From: Flavobacterium sp. UBA2787
GTDB lineage: Bacteria; Bacteroidota; Bacteroidia; Flavobacteriales; Flavobacteriaceae
Assembly: GCA_002352205.1 (NCBI GenBank)
Contig: DEHZ01000005.1
Span: 186,001 to 250,000 of the forward strand
DNA: 64,000 bases
Direction: 5' to 3'
In this document: one piece after another, positions 8,249 to 16,776 of the stretch
Numbering within the stretch: the first letter of the stretch is position 1
Layout of the letters: each line of letters begins with the position of its first letter
Notes under the pieces: generated by a model
Seen by the model: the letters and a program-made list of their open reading frames with translations, nothing else
Databases searched by the model: none
Told to the model about the DNA's origin: nothing
Position numbers and translations under genes: made by a program

Positions 8249-10747
8249 TTAAACCGATTGTTTTTTACTCTTTTTATAATAAACAAAAAGTACAACTAAG
8301 GTTAAGATAATTAAAACCCATTCATGCGGTTCAGGGACAGCACCATCGTTATTAATAGAAGCGTTTCCTAAAGTGTCAATGTTTTTTTCGATACCGTGTT
8401 TAGTGTAATCTTCGTCTGTTTCTAAAACAATTAAAGAAGTAATTGGGGTTACAATATTAGCATCTTGAGCTAAAGTGACATATTTATTAACTGCTAAAGA
8501 ATCGTTTTGAATAGTTACTTGTTCTTCTAATACTTTTCCAAAAGCATACATTCTGTAGATGTGATTTGATCCATTGCTAGAAAGTTTCTCTAACTTTTCT
8601 TTCTTATGAATTGAAATGCCGGCTGGTTCAATATTTACCCTATTTTCATCAGTTGTAAGCGAAAGAAATTGATTGTTTTTTACTAATTTCAATGCATTTT
8701 CTAAATCTGCTTGAATAAATTCAACATATTTTTGTTCTTTAATAGTTTGCCAAAACGGGTTAATTTCTGAAGAAATATTAATTGCTTTCAACTGTTTTTG
8801 CTTAGTGCCGGATTTTATTTTATTCAAGAATTCAGAGGCTTGCAATTCTTCAAAATTTGCTGAATAGGAGCCGCTTTTGGTTATAATTAAACTGTTTTCA
8901 GATAATATATACAACGGCAATAACGAATACTGTAAATTTTCAAATTGAGTAAAAACAGTTTCATAGTTTGCTGAATTGATTTCTTCTTTTTTATTATTAA
9001 TAATGACCGCAAATTTGTTTTTGCTGAGATTGACGATTTTTTTGATTTCCTCTAATGACCAATTACTGTCCAAGTCCAACACAATTTCAGATGGAATAAA
9101 CGAACTATTTCCGCTTTCTATCGGATTGATTTCATACAAATTATCCTTCCAAATGAACGAACTTGAATAAGTTGAATTGCCGATAGGAAGAAAGGCTTCC
9201 CATTTATCCAATCCTTTTGATTCATTGATGTAAAAGTTATTTTTTAATTCGAAATTCTTATCTGAATCAAACTTTTCATTGCCCGAAATTTGAAGTCTGG
9301 AAAGCGTTTCAGCATTTGAAATATTTGGACCTTTTATGTTTAAACTTTGGTATTTTAATTTGTCGTTTTCCACTTTCAAAGGTGTTGTGAAACCACACTT
9401 AAAAGTTCTTGGTAAATCATAACTAACAGGGAAAACTCTAACAACCACTCTGTTTCCTTCTCGCCATTGCATTAAAGATGGATCGCGAGCTTCTATACCA
9501 ACGATTTGAGTGTAAGCTTTTTGAGCTTTTTCTTTCGTAGTTAAAATACCTTTTCGTTCAACTCCATTAACCCATAATGAAAGTGATGTTGCCACCGAAC
9601 CTTCCGGCAGTTGAAATGAATAAATAGCTTCTTTAGGATTCCATGTCATTTCCTCAATGGCAATATCCATTGTGATTTCGGTATAAGCGAGTCTTTCGTT
9701 GGGATAAATTTTTACGTCTTCTTTGATGTTTTTAGTAATTAAATCATCACCGCTCCACAATTGCTCTTCGGTTTCAAGCCTTTTATCAAAATTTGATTTT
9801 AAAATATTTATTCGATCATCAACACTCAATCCTGAATCTTTTGTATAAAAATAAGCCACATTCACAAAAGGATTGTGCGATTTTCGTTCATTATATTGTT
9901 TAGCAGAAAAAAAACGAAACTGTTGAGAATCAAAGAAATTCTCTGTTGAAGTATAAACCAAGTCTTTTTTAAGTAAAATTTCATTAAAAAAATTGGGCTT
10001 CAAACTTTGAGAAACGATGATGTAAGTTGGCAAATCAGTGTTGGTTTCAAATGTTTTTGAAATGGAGTGACTTCTGATTTTTTCACTTTCTTTATTTAAT
10101 TGTATCGTAAAAGCAACAAAACTTAGTATAGTTAAAATTATTCCACTACTGAATGAAATAATGTTACTTTTATTTTTTGGTAAAACAGTAACCAATCTAA
10201 ATGTGTGAATAACAAGCACAATGAATGGAACCAAACCATAGAACCCTAGGCCTAAAGCCAAAATCCCCACAAGAGAATAGAAGGTTAATGGCATTAAATA
10301 AATAGCGTAGTAAATGATTAATAAAATTGTTATTCCATTGATAAAAAAGGATATAGGAATAATCCATTTGTTTTTGAAATTGCTATAAATGAAAAAATTT
10401 GAAAAGCAAAATAAAAAAGTAAGTACATAAACCCAAACCGGTAAGTTTTCAAAAATATTAATGAGTACATTGGTACAAAAACATCCGATAAACCAATTTA
10501 AAATCAAGAAAGGAACCAGATGGATAAATTCTTCTCTTTTTCTGATTAGTTTAAAAGAAACAATAACACCATAAACCAATCCAACAAATAAACTAAAAAC
10601 ACATAACGTTTGCATGGCATCGTTGTTAATTCTTAGCCCGATAAGAGCGATTGTAAGCATACATATTCCCAAAACAGTTACAGCAACACTCGATTTAACC
10701 CCAATTCGATTAAAATAATTTCTAAAATTTTCCAGATTGATTCCCAT
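8249..10747 (-). CDS. VIT-domain membrane protein with PEP-type sorting tail
   Basis: The 832-residue product has about seven membrane segments in residues 15-215, then a long extracytoplasmic part. A vault/inter-alpha-trypsin (VIT) domain is recognisable at about 345-470, with SFQLPEGSVATSLSLWVNG, KAQKAYTQIV and GNRVVVRVFPV. The C-terminus carries PEP at 805-807, a hydrophobic helix at 811-824 and a basic tail (YYKKSKKQSV), the tripartite exosortase signal. It is the upstream gene of the exosortase and probably its dedicated substrate. VIT domains mediate protein contacts at surfaces; the actual role is unknown. No terminator separates the two genes. Confidence 0.75.
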   Translation of the reverse strand: MGINLENFRNYFNRIGVKSSVAVTVLGICMLTIALIGLRINNDAMQTLCVFSLFVGLVYGVIVSFKLIRKREEFIHLVPFLILNWFIGCFCTNVLINIFENLPVWVYVLTFLFCFSNFFIYSNFKNKWIIPISFFINGITILLIIYYAIYLMPLTFYSLVGILALGLGFYGLVPFIVLVIHTFRLVTVLPKNKSNIISFSSGIILTILSFVAFTIQLNKESEKIRSHSISKTFETNTDLPTYIIVSQSLKPNFFNEILLKKDLVYTSTENFFDSQQFRFFSAKQYNERKSHNPFVNVAYFYTKDSGLSVDDRINILKSNFDKRLETEEQLWSGDDLITKNIKEDVKIYPNERLAYTEITMDIAIEEMTWNPKEAIYSFQLPEGSVATSLSLWVNGVERKGILTTKEKAQKAYTQIVGIEARDPSLMQWREGNRVVVRVFPVSYDLPRTFKCGFTTPLKVENDKLKYQSLNIKGPNISNAETLSRLQISGNEKFDSDKNFELKNNFYINESKGLDKWEAFLPIGNSTYSSSFIWKDNLYEINPIESGNSSFIPSEIVLDLDSNWSLEEIKKIVNLSKNKFAVIINNKKEEINSANYETVFTQFENLQYSLLPLYILSENSLIITKSGSYSANFEELQASEFLNKIKSGTKQKQLKAINISSEINPFWQTIKEQKYVEFIQADLENALKLVKNNQFLSLTTDENRVNIEPAGISIHKKEKLEKLSSNGSNHIYRMYAFGKVLEEQVTIQNDSLAVNKYVTLAQDANIVTPITSLIVLETDEDYTKHGIEKNIDTLGNASINNDGAVPEPHEWVLIILTLVVLFVYYKKSKKQSV

Positions 10748-10900
10748 GTTTAATGTTTTTAAAGTACTTTGAAAAACAAAGTTAATTAAATATTTATTAC
10801 AACCTAATTTTTTTTAATTTTTTATTCTGAGTAGATTTGATGTTAATGAAATTATGAGTTAAGCTAAATAAGAACTTTTAAATTCCTAAATGTATAACCA

Positions 10901-10936
10901 CAAAAAACCCAAATAGTAGTCGACTATCTGGGTTAA
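10901..10936 (-). terminator. Rho-independent terminator of the LVIVD lipoprotein gene
   Basis: On the minus strand AACCCAGATAGT and ACTATTTGGGTT form a long stem (10907-10934), followed by TTTTTTG. It isolates the lipoprotein gene from the VIT/exosortase pair. The remainder of the 265-base gap shows nothing. Confidence 0.75.
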
Positions 10937-11012
10937 TTTTGAACGGTAATTAGTATTAATTATTTTATCAATTTCTAAAATTCACAATTTTTATGTTGGA
11001 TTCAGGTGTAAA

Positions 11013-12260
11013 TTAAAAATTCACCACACTCATCACTTCCAACGTATGATTTTCTCCATAATTATATTGGATGATTTTGTTGATTCCAACGGCAATTAAA
11101 TGTGTATCTAAAGCAATCACATCTTTAACTTCATCTTCGTAGGTGTTTTCTAAGGTTAATTCAGTTGAATTTGTAGCATCAAAAACGTTCAAATTTCCAT
11201 CGGCACACACATATAAAACATCATTTCTAATTCCCAAACCAAACGGCTGATTCAGTAAATAAGTTGAAATTAAGGTTGGATTTTCAATAGTGGTAATATC
11301 AATTACGTTGACTTGGTCTTCAATTGAACCACAATTTGAACCTCCACGAACAGTGATATATGCCGTATTTCCATGAACAACCACAGGGTCACAAGCTGTT
11401 GCATGAGCAAAACTAGAGACAAAATAAGGATTGAATTCGTCAAAGGCATTCACAATATACATTCCGTTAGTTGAACCAATAAAAAGAAATTCTTTTTGTT
11501 TAAATAAAGTTTCAAATACACCACCACCCAACCATTCGTTCATATAGACGGTTTTGTCATAAAAAGTTTCAGTAGGATTGGAGATGTTGAAGACTTTTAA
11601 ATTATACGATTCAACCGTATATAAAGCATTGTTGTTAATTTGGAATTTGGCATACGAGCCACCGGTTCCCACATTCCCACCGCTAACACTTTCAAAATTT
11701 GCCAACGCATCATCCGCCCAAAAGATTGCATCACCAGTAGGTCTTTCACGATTTTCAATTCTAAAGCCAACCATTATTTCCCCTTCAGATGGATTTACAT
11801 CGTATGCATAAAATTCTGCATCATCAGGATAAATAGGATAGAAGGAAATTACATTTTCGGCTACTCTAACCACATTGATGTTGTTTATGTCAGAAATATC
11901 AAAAACAACCAAATCCACAAAATTATCAGCATACAAATAATTGCCTTTTACAGCAATATCATGCACGCCTTCTAAATTGATGAAAGCCGTATTTTGCGGA
12001 CTTGAAGGATTTGAATTATCAAAAATGTGAATTCCGGATTCTTGAGCTACATAAAAAAGCAGGTTTTCTGCAATGTAAATTTTTCCGTCCGCGTTGGTTT
12101 GTTGTGCTGAAGTCACCGAAATGTTACTTCGTAAAGCATCCAATGATTTAATTACAGGAACAGCAAATTTAGCCGTATCTGTTGATTTGTCATCTTCTTG
12201 ATTACAACTCGCAAAAAAGGTCACAAACAAGGATAAGCAAAGTAGTTTTAATGTTTTCAT
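11013..12260 (-). CDS. LVIVD-repeat beta-propeller lipoprotein
   Basis: Starting at the ATG at 12260, the 415-residue protein has a lipoprotein signal (MKTLKLLCLSLFVTFFASC, Cys as lipid anchor). The reading frame extends 19 codons upstream, but those residues would precede the signal peptide, so I reject that start. The body is a series of roughly 45-residue repeats such as NYLYADNFVDLVVFDISD and TAYITVRGG, of the LVIVD type that folds into a beta-propeller. These proteins sit on the cell envelope, and their partners are generally unknown. It has its own terminator (10901-10936). It lies inside the stretch separating lspA from the DksA-like gene. Confidence 0.75.
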   Translation of the reverse strand: MKTLKLLCLSLFVTFFASCNQEDDKSTDTAKFAVPVIKSLDALRSNISVTSAQQTNADGKIYIAENLLFYVAQESGIHIFDNSNPSSPQNTAFINLEGVHDIAVKGNYLYADNFVDLVVFDISDINNINVVRVAENVISFYPIYPDDAEFYAYDVNPSEGEIMVGFRIENRERPTGDAIFWADDALANFESVSGGNVGTGGSYAKFQINNNALYTVESYNLKVFNISNPTETFYDKTVYMNEWLGGGVFETLFKQKEFLFIGSTNGMYIVNAFDEFNPYFVSSFAHATACDPVVVHGNTAYITVRGGSNCGSIEDQVNVIDITTIENPTLISTYLLNQPFGLGIRNDVLYVCADGNLNVFDATNSTELTLENTYEDEVKDVIALDTHLIAVGINKIIQYNYGENHTLEVMSVVNF

Positions 12261-12405
12261 TATCAGTTTGGTTAGGTTATACAAATGTAATAACAGTTGT
12301 GTACAATTGAGATGCAAAATCTAAAAAAGGTTGCATGAAATGCTAAATATTGTTTAAAGTTTTGTCCTCTTGTTCCATAATTCGCCTTTTGTTTGAGATA
12401 ATTGT

Positions 12406-12413
12406 TATTTTTG
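12406..12413 (+). promoter_or_regulatory. Bacteroidetes -7 element before lspA
   Basis: TATTTTTG matches TAnnTTTG exactly and lies 18 bases before the lspA ATG. No TTG with the usual 17-23 base spacing was found upstream, so the -33 element is weak or absent. Confidence 0.4.
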
Positions 12414-12431
12414 CAGCATAAAATCTTAAGA

Positions 12432-13067
12432 ATGTCTTTAAAGAAAGCCTATTTGATCGTCATAATCATCTTGTTAGTTGATCAGATATCTAAACTATAC
12501 ATCAAAACGACTTTTAAATTAGGTGATGAAATTGTTGTTTTCGATTGGTTCCGAATTCATTTTATCGAAAATGAAGGCATGGCTTGGGGAACCAAAATTC
12601 CGGGTGATCACGGAAAGTTATTCTTAACCTTATTCCGAATTGTAGCGGTTTTTGGTATTGGTTATTGGTTGTGGGATAGTGTAAAAAAGCACAGTTCAAA
12701 CTATTTGATTGTTGCCGTTTCACTCATTCTTGCCGGAGCTTTTGGAAATATCATCGACAGTGTTTTTTATGGCGTAATTTTTAATGACAGTCATTATGCC
12801 GCTTCCACTTTGTTTTCAGACAATCCGTATGGAACTTGGTTTCACGGGAAAGTAGTCGATATGCTTTACTTCCCAATTTGGAAAGGAACTTTACCCGAAT
12901 GGATTCCGTTTGTAGGCGGAAATTACTTCACCTTTTTCAATGCCATTTTTAACATTGCCGACATGGCGATTTCTACAGGAGTCGGAATTTTAATTGTTTT
13001 CAACAAAAGAGCTTTCGGCACAACGGAAAAAGAAGAAGTTGTTTCTAACAATGAAATTTCAGCTTAA
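12432..13067 (+). CDS. lspA: Lipoprotein signal peptidase (signal peptidase II)
   Basis: The 211-residue inner-membrane aspartyl protease removes signal peptides from prolipoproteins. Four hydrophobic segments are present, and the catalytic aspartates lie in GNIIDSVFYG and FNIADMAIS. It is longer than the classical 160-170 residues because of an insertion around YAASTLFSDNPYGTW, normal for Bacteroidetes LspA. I choose ATG 12432 (MSLKKAYLIV) because the -7 element at 12406 would put the transcript start after the earlier in-frame codon. It converges with the cyclo-ligase gene, and the two stop regions overlap by 4 nt. The many lipoproteins in this window are its substrates. Confidence 0.95.
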   Translation: MSLKKAYLIVIIILLVDQISKLYIKTTFKLGDEIVVFDWFRIHFIENEGMAWGTKIPGDHGKLFLTLFRIVAVFGIGYWLWDSVKKHSSNYLIVAVSLILAGAFGNIIDSVFYGVIFNDSHYAASTLFSDNPYGTWFHGKVVDMLYFPIWKGTLPEWIPFVGGNYFTFFNAIFNIADMAISTGVGILIVFNKRAFGTTEKEEVVSNNEISA

Positions 13068-13630
13068 CCAAATTGATAAATTTTGGATGGTGTAACGCAA
13101 TAATTCAGCGGAATATCTGATTCAAAAACACCGTCAATAGTATCTTCCGCTTCAAAAAAAGACAACCCAATTTTGATGGTTTCCGGTTTACATTCGGCTA
13201 AAAATTGATCATAAAATCCTTTTCCGTACCCAACGCGGTGGCCTTGTTGATCAAATGCTAAAAGCGGTACAAAAACCACTTCAATCATTGAAATAGGAAC
13301 TTCCAAACCGTTCACAGGTTCAGGAATATTGTATTCGTTTTTTTTGATTTTGGTATTATCAGTCAATAAAAAATGAGTCATTTTTCGGGTTTCAAAATCA
13401 CTTTTTGCAATTACAATTTCTTTGTCTTTTCCGGCTAGAATTTGCAGAATAAATTCTGTATCAATTTCTTTTTGTTTTTCAATAGTTAAAAACAAATGAT
13501 AATAGGTTTTATTCCAACAATTCAAACGAAGTAATTGGTTAGCAATGGCCATACTTTTTTCTTCAATTTCTTGTTCAGAAAGAGCAGCTCTAAGTGATTT
13601 GTAATGTAACCGAAGTTCTTTTTTATGCAT
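13064..13630 (-). CDS. 5-formyltetrahydrofolate cyclo-ligase
   Basis: The 188-residue cytosolic enzyme converts 5-formyl-THF to 5,10-methenyl-THF using ATP. The family's ATP-binding/active-site block RVGYGKGFYDQFL is at about 132-144, with VFVPLLAFDQQGHR just before it and an N-terminal basic helix (KKELRLHYKSLR). The length is typical. Its start lies within the last codons of the upstream decarboxylase gene (8 nt overlap), so the two are translationally coupled. Confidence 0.9.
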   Translation of the reverse strand: MHKKELRLHYKSLRAALSEQEIEEKSMAIANQLLRLNCWNKTYYHLFLTIEKQKEIDTEFILQILAGKDKEIVIAKSDFETRKMTHFLLTDNTKIKKNEYNIPEPVNGLEVPISMIEVVFVPLLAFDQQGHRVGYGKGFYDQFLAECKPETIKIGLSFFEAEDTIDGVFESDIPLNYCVTPSKIYQFG

Positions 13631-14861
13631 AAACCGAAGCTTTCAATTCGGCTATAAATGTAATTAAATGTTCGGGTTCCACATGATTCATCACCACAAT
13701 TTTATACCATTTATTATCATTCAAATGCGATTGTGGCACGAGTTTAAAACGATTGGCGATTTCTGTCGAGATATATTCGGAATGAATGGTAACAATATTC
13801 ATAAACGGTTCTCTAAAGTAGTTGACGCCTATTTTATCTAGTTCTCGGCATAAAAAATCGGTTCGTCCTTGCAAGGTACTTACTTTTTCAAACCAACCAT
13901 GCGGACCATACGTAGAAAGAATCATCCACACAGCAATGGCATTGGCTCCCGAACGGCTTCCGCAAAGCGTTACATCCATTCCTTCCACATATTCTGCTTC
14001 TCGTGTAAGAACATGATGAATGAGGTCTTTTCGGCAAATAAAAATTCCGGTTCCATACGGAGCTTGTAGCATTTTATGAGCATCAATCGTAATGGAACTG
14101 ATATCAGGATGCGAAAAATTTATAGTTGAATTTGGATTGCTAAACGGATAAACAAATCCGCCATACGCTCCATCCACATGCAATTTGAACGATAATTTCA
14201 ACTCGTTCAGAATTTCGATATAATCATTCGGATTATCAACAGAACCAAACATAGTTGTACCCATATTTGATACTACAATAAAGTGTTTTTTGCCATTTAG
14301 ATGAGCTTTTTCTAAAATAGTTTGCAAAGCCTTCTTGTCAATTTCACGAGTATTAAAAACAACCGGAATTTTTAACCAATCCAATTGCAATAAATTGGCT
14401 CCTTTCGGGATGGAGTAATGTGTGTCTTCTGAAGCAATGATGGCAATTTCGTTCAAATTTGCATTGCATTCCTGTTGAAAATAATTCCGATACATCCACA
14501 AAGCCTGAATATTTGCTTCGGTTCCGCCGGGTGAAATATAGCCGTCAAATGCATTGGGTTTTGATTTAAAAACATCAATGGCCATAGCATCCAAAACTTC
14601 TCGTTCCAATTGTTGTGTGCCGCTGAAAACACTCTCGGAATCACCTAATGTGTGACAGCCAATGTGGTTTGGATTGGCCACAAACGTTTGCAAAGTTGGA
14701 GCTTCTTTTAGAAACGGAGCATTGTCATAAAACACTTTTCCATCTAATTTTGAAGCCGGAAAGCCCAATGAAATATCTTTTGAAAAGTTCACGTTTTCCT
14801 CTAAAGCCAATTGAATTCGGTTCAACCGTTCTTGATGTGTATATTTTTTCCAATACGTCAT
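13623..14861 (-). CDS. PLP-dependent group II amino acid decarboxylase (histidine decarboxylase-like)
   Basis: A 412-residue fold-type I PLP enzyme. The cofactor lysine is in TIDAHKMLQAPYGTG, the PLP-stacking His region in SEDTHYSIPKGA, and the aspartate that contacts the pyridine nitrogen in LHVDGAYGGF. The TEAN block (SPGGTEANIQ) is typical of group II decarboxylases. Length and motifs are closest to the short bacterial PLP histidine decarboxylases, but aspartate or other amino acids cannot be excluded. I use the ATG at 14861 rather than a TTG two codons upstream. Overlap with the cyclo-ligase gene implies a shared transcript; a functional reason for pairing with folate metabolism is not obvious. 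Confidence 0.8.
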   Translation of the reverse strand: MTYWKKYTHQERLNRIQLALEENVNFSKDISLGFPASKLDGKVFYDNAPFLKEAPTLQTFVANPNHIGCHTLGDSESVFSGTQQLEREVLDAMAIDVFKSKPNAFDGYISPGGTEANIQALWMYRNYFQQECNANLNEIAIIASEDTHYSIPKGANLLQLDWLKIPVVFNTREIDKKALQTILEKAHLNGKKHFIVVSNMGTTMFGSVDNPNDYIEILNELKLSFKLHVDGAYGGFVYPFSNPNSTINFSHPDISSITIDAHKMLQAPYGTGIFICRKDLIHHVLTREAEYVEGMDVTLCGSRSGANAIAVWMILSTYGPHGWFEKVSTLQGRTDFLCRELDKIGVNYFREPFMNIVTIHSEYISTEIANRFKLVPQSHLNDNKWYKIVVMNHVEPEHLITFIAELKASVYA

Positions 14862-14933
14862 AATCAAATTATTTCGGGCAAAACTAAATAGTTTATCAGA
14901 AAGGAAATATGATAAATGTTAGTTGGCGAACTA

Positions 14934-14964
14934 TTGCACGCTCCTTTTTTTACTAATATATTTG
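14934..14964 (+). promoter_or_regulatory. Bacteroidetes-type promoter of uvrC
   Basis: TTG at 14934-14936 and TATATTTG at 14957-14964 are 20 bases apart, matching the -33/-7 pattern of the Bacteroidetes primary sigma factor. The ATG lies only 4 bases beyond the -7 element, so transcription should begin at or next to the start codon. Confidence 0.65.
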
Positions 14965-14968
14965 TACA

Positions 14969-16765
14969 ATGCAGACTAATTCTTTAGAACTCCAACTTCA
15001 AACCCTTCCCGACGGTCCGGGAGTCTATCAGTATTATGACAAAGAAGGAAAGATTTTGTATGTTGGAAAAGCTAAAAATCTTAAAAAGCGGGTTTCTTCC
15101 TATTTTACAAAATCGCATGACAATCACAAAACAGCCGTTTTAGTTAGAAAAATTGTCGAAATCAAGCACATCGTGGTTTTGTCTGAGCAAGATGCTCTTT
15201 TGCTGGAAAATAATTTGATTAAAAAGTTACAACCGCGTTACAACATCAACCTCAAGGATGACAAAACCTATCCGTGGATTTGCATCAAAAAGGAACCCTT
15301 TTCACGCATTTTTCCTACCCGAAAAATGATTAAAGACGGTTCAGAATATTTTGGTCCTTATACCAATTTCAAAATTGTCAATACACTATTGGATTTAATC
15401 AAAGAATTATATCCGTTGCGAACGTGCAATTACGATTTAAATGAGCAAAACATCCAAAATCACAAATACAAAGTCTGTTTAGAATACCACATCGGCAACT
15501 GTAAAGGACCGTGTGAAGGATTGGAAACATTGGAAAATTATCAAAAACACGTTGATGCCATCCGCGAAATTTTAAAAGGAAACTTCAAAGAAAGTCTAAA
15601 AGATTTCAAACAAAAAATGAACGCTTTTGCCGCCGACATGCAATTTGAAGAAGCCCAAAAAATCAAAGAAAAAATGGAAGTTTTGGAAAATTACCAAGCC
15701 AAATCCACCATTCTCAACCCAAAATTATCCAATATCGATGTGTTTTCCATCGTTTCAGACGAAACTATGGCGTATGTCAATTTTCTTCAAATTGCTCACG
15801 GAGCCATTATTCGTTCGCACACACTCGAACTCAAAAAGAAACTTGATGAATCTGATGAAGAACTTCTTGAACTCGCAATTGTAGAACTTCGCGAACGTTT
15901 CCATCTCACATCCAAAGAAATAATTTTACCGTTCGAACTTGATTTTGGCGACAAAATTAAAATCACCGTTCCGCAATTGGGCGACAAAAAACAAATACTC
16001 GAACTCTCGCAACGCAATGCCAAATATCATCGTTTGGAGCAGTTAAAACAAATTCAAATCGTAGATCCGGAACGGCATACCAACCGAATTATGGCTCAAA
16101 TGCAAAAAGATTTACGTCTTTCGGTCGAACCGCGTCACATTGAATGTTTTGACAACTCCAACATCCAAGGAACCAATCCTGTAGCGGCTTGCGTGGTTTT
16201 TAAAGACGGAAAACCCAGCAAAAAAGATTACCGCCATTTTAACATCAAAACGGTTGAAGGTCCCGATGACTTTGCCTCGATGGAAGAAGTCGTTTACCGT
16301 CGCTACAAACGCTTGCTTGACGAACAACAACCACTACCACAACTCATCATCATCGACGGAGGAAAAGGACAATTGTCATCGGCTCTCAAAAGTTTAGATG
16401 CGTTAGATTTACGCGGAAAAATCGCCATCATTGGCATTGCCAAACGACTCGAAGAACTTTATTATCCGGGCGATTCCGTGCCATTGTACCTCGATAAAAA
16501 ATCAGAAACACTCAAAATTATTCAGCAATTGCGAAATGAAGCTCACCGATTTGGGATCACGCATCATCGCGATAAACGAAGCAAATCGGCTTTGCAAACC
16601 TCGCTCGAAACCATTCCCGGCATCGGTGAAAAAACGATGATTACGTTACTAAAACATTTCAAAAGTGTTAAAAGATTAGCATTAGCTACCGAAAATGAAA
16701 TTTCTGTTGTGGTTGGTACATCAAAAGCAAAAAAAATTCACGAATTTTACAAAAATAAAATCTAA
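14969..16765 (+). CDS. uvrC: Excinuclease ABC subunit C
   Basis: The 598-residue nuclease makes the dual incision in nucleotide excision repair with UvrA and UvrB. Domains in order: GIY-YIG nuclease at 15-95 (GPGVYQYYD, ILYVGKAKNLKKR); a cysteine-containing linker (LRTCNYDL, CLEYHIGNCKGPC); UVR helix pair near 205-235 (FEEAQKIKEKMEVLENYQ); RNase H-like endonuclease (ECFDNSNIQGTNPVAA, IIIDGGKGQLSSA); and C-terminal helix-hairpin-helix repeats (ETIPGIGEKT). All expected parts are present. The promoter places the start codon at the transcript's 5' end, so the mRNA may be leaderless. The patatin gene follows after 11 nt. Confidence 0.97.
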   Translation: MQTNSLELQLQTLPDGPGVYQYYDKEGKILYVGKAKNLKKRVSSYFTKSHDNHKTAVLVRKIVEIKHIVVLSEQDALLLENNLIKKLQPRYNINLKDDKTYPWICIKKEPFSRIFPTRKMIKDGSEYFGPYTNFKIVNTLLDLIKELYPLRTCNYDLNEQNIQNHKYKVCLEYHIGNCKGPCEGLETLENYQKHVDAIREILKGNFKESLKDFKQKMNAFAADMQFEEAQKIKEKMEVLENYQAKSTILNPKLSNIDVFSIVSDETMAYVNFLQIAHGAIIRSHTLELKKKLDESDEELLELAIVELRERFHLTSKEIILPFELDFGDKIKITVPQLGDKKQILELSQRNAKYHRLEQLKQIQIVDPERHTNRIMAQMQKDLRLSVEPRHIECFDNSNIQGTNPVAACVVFKDGKPSKKDYRHFNIKTVEGPDDFASMEEVVYRRYKRLLDEQQPLPQLIIIDGGKGQLSSALKSLDALDLRGKIAIIGIAKRLEELYYPGDSVPLYLDKKSETLKIIQQLRNEAHRFGITHHRDKRSKSALQTSLETIPGIGEKTMITLLKHFKSVKRLALATENEISVVVGTSKAKKIHEFYKNKI

Positions 16766-16776
16766 CTCAATACAAT

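Noticed and set aside
8976..9170. Plus-strand ORF of 64 codons inside the VIT gene, and many similar antisense ORFs
   Set aside because: They mirror the hydrophobic or low-complexity codons of the real gene on the other strand and have no start context.
12260..12317. Upstream extension of the LVIVD lipoprotein
   Set aside because: It would place 19 residues before a clear lipoprotein signal peptide.
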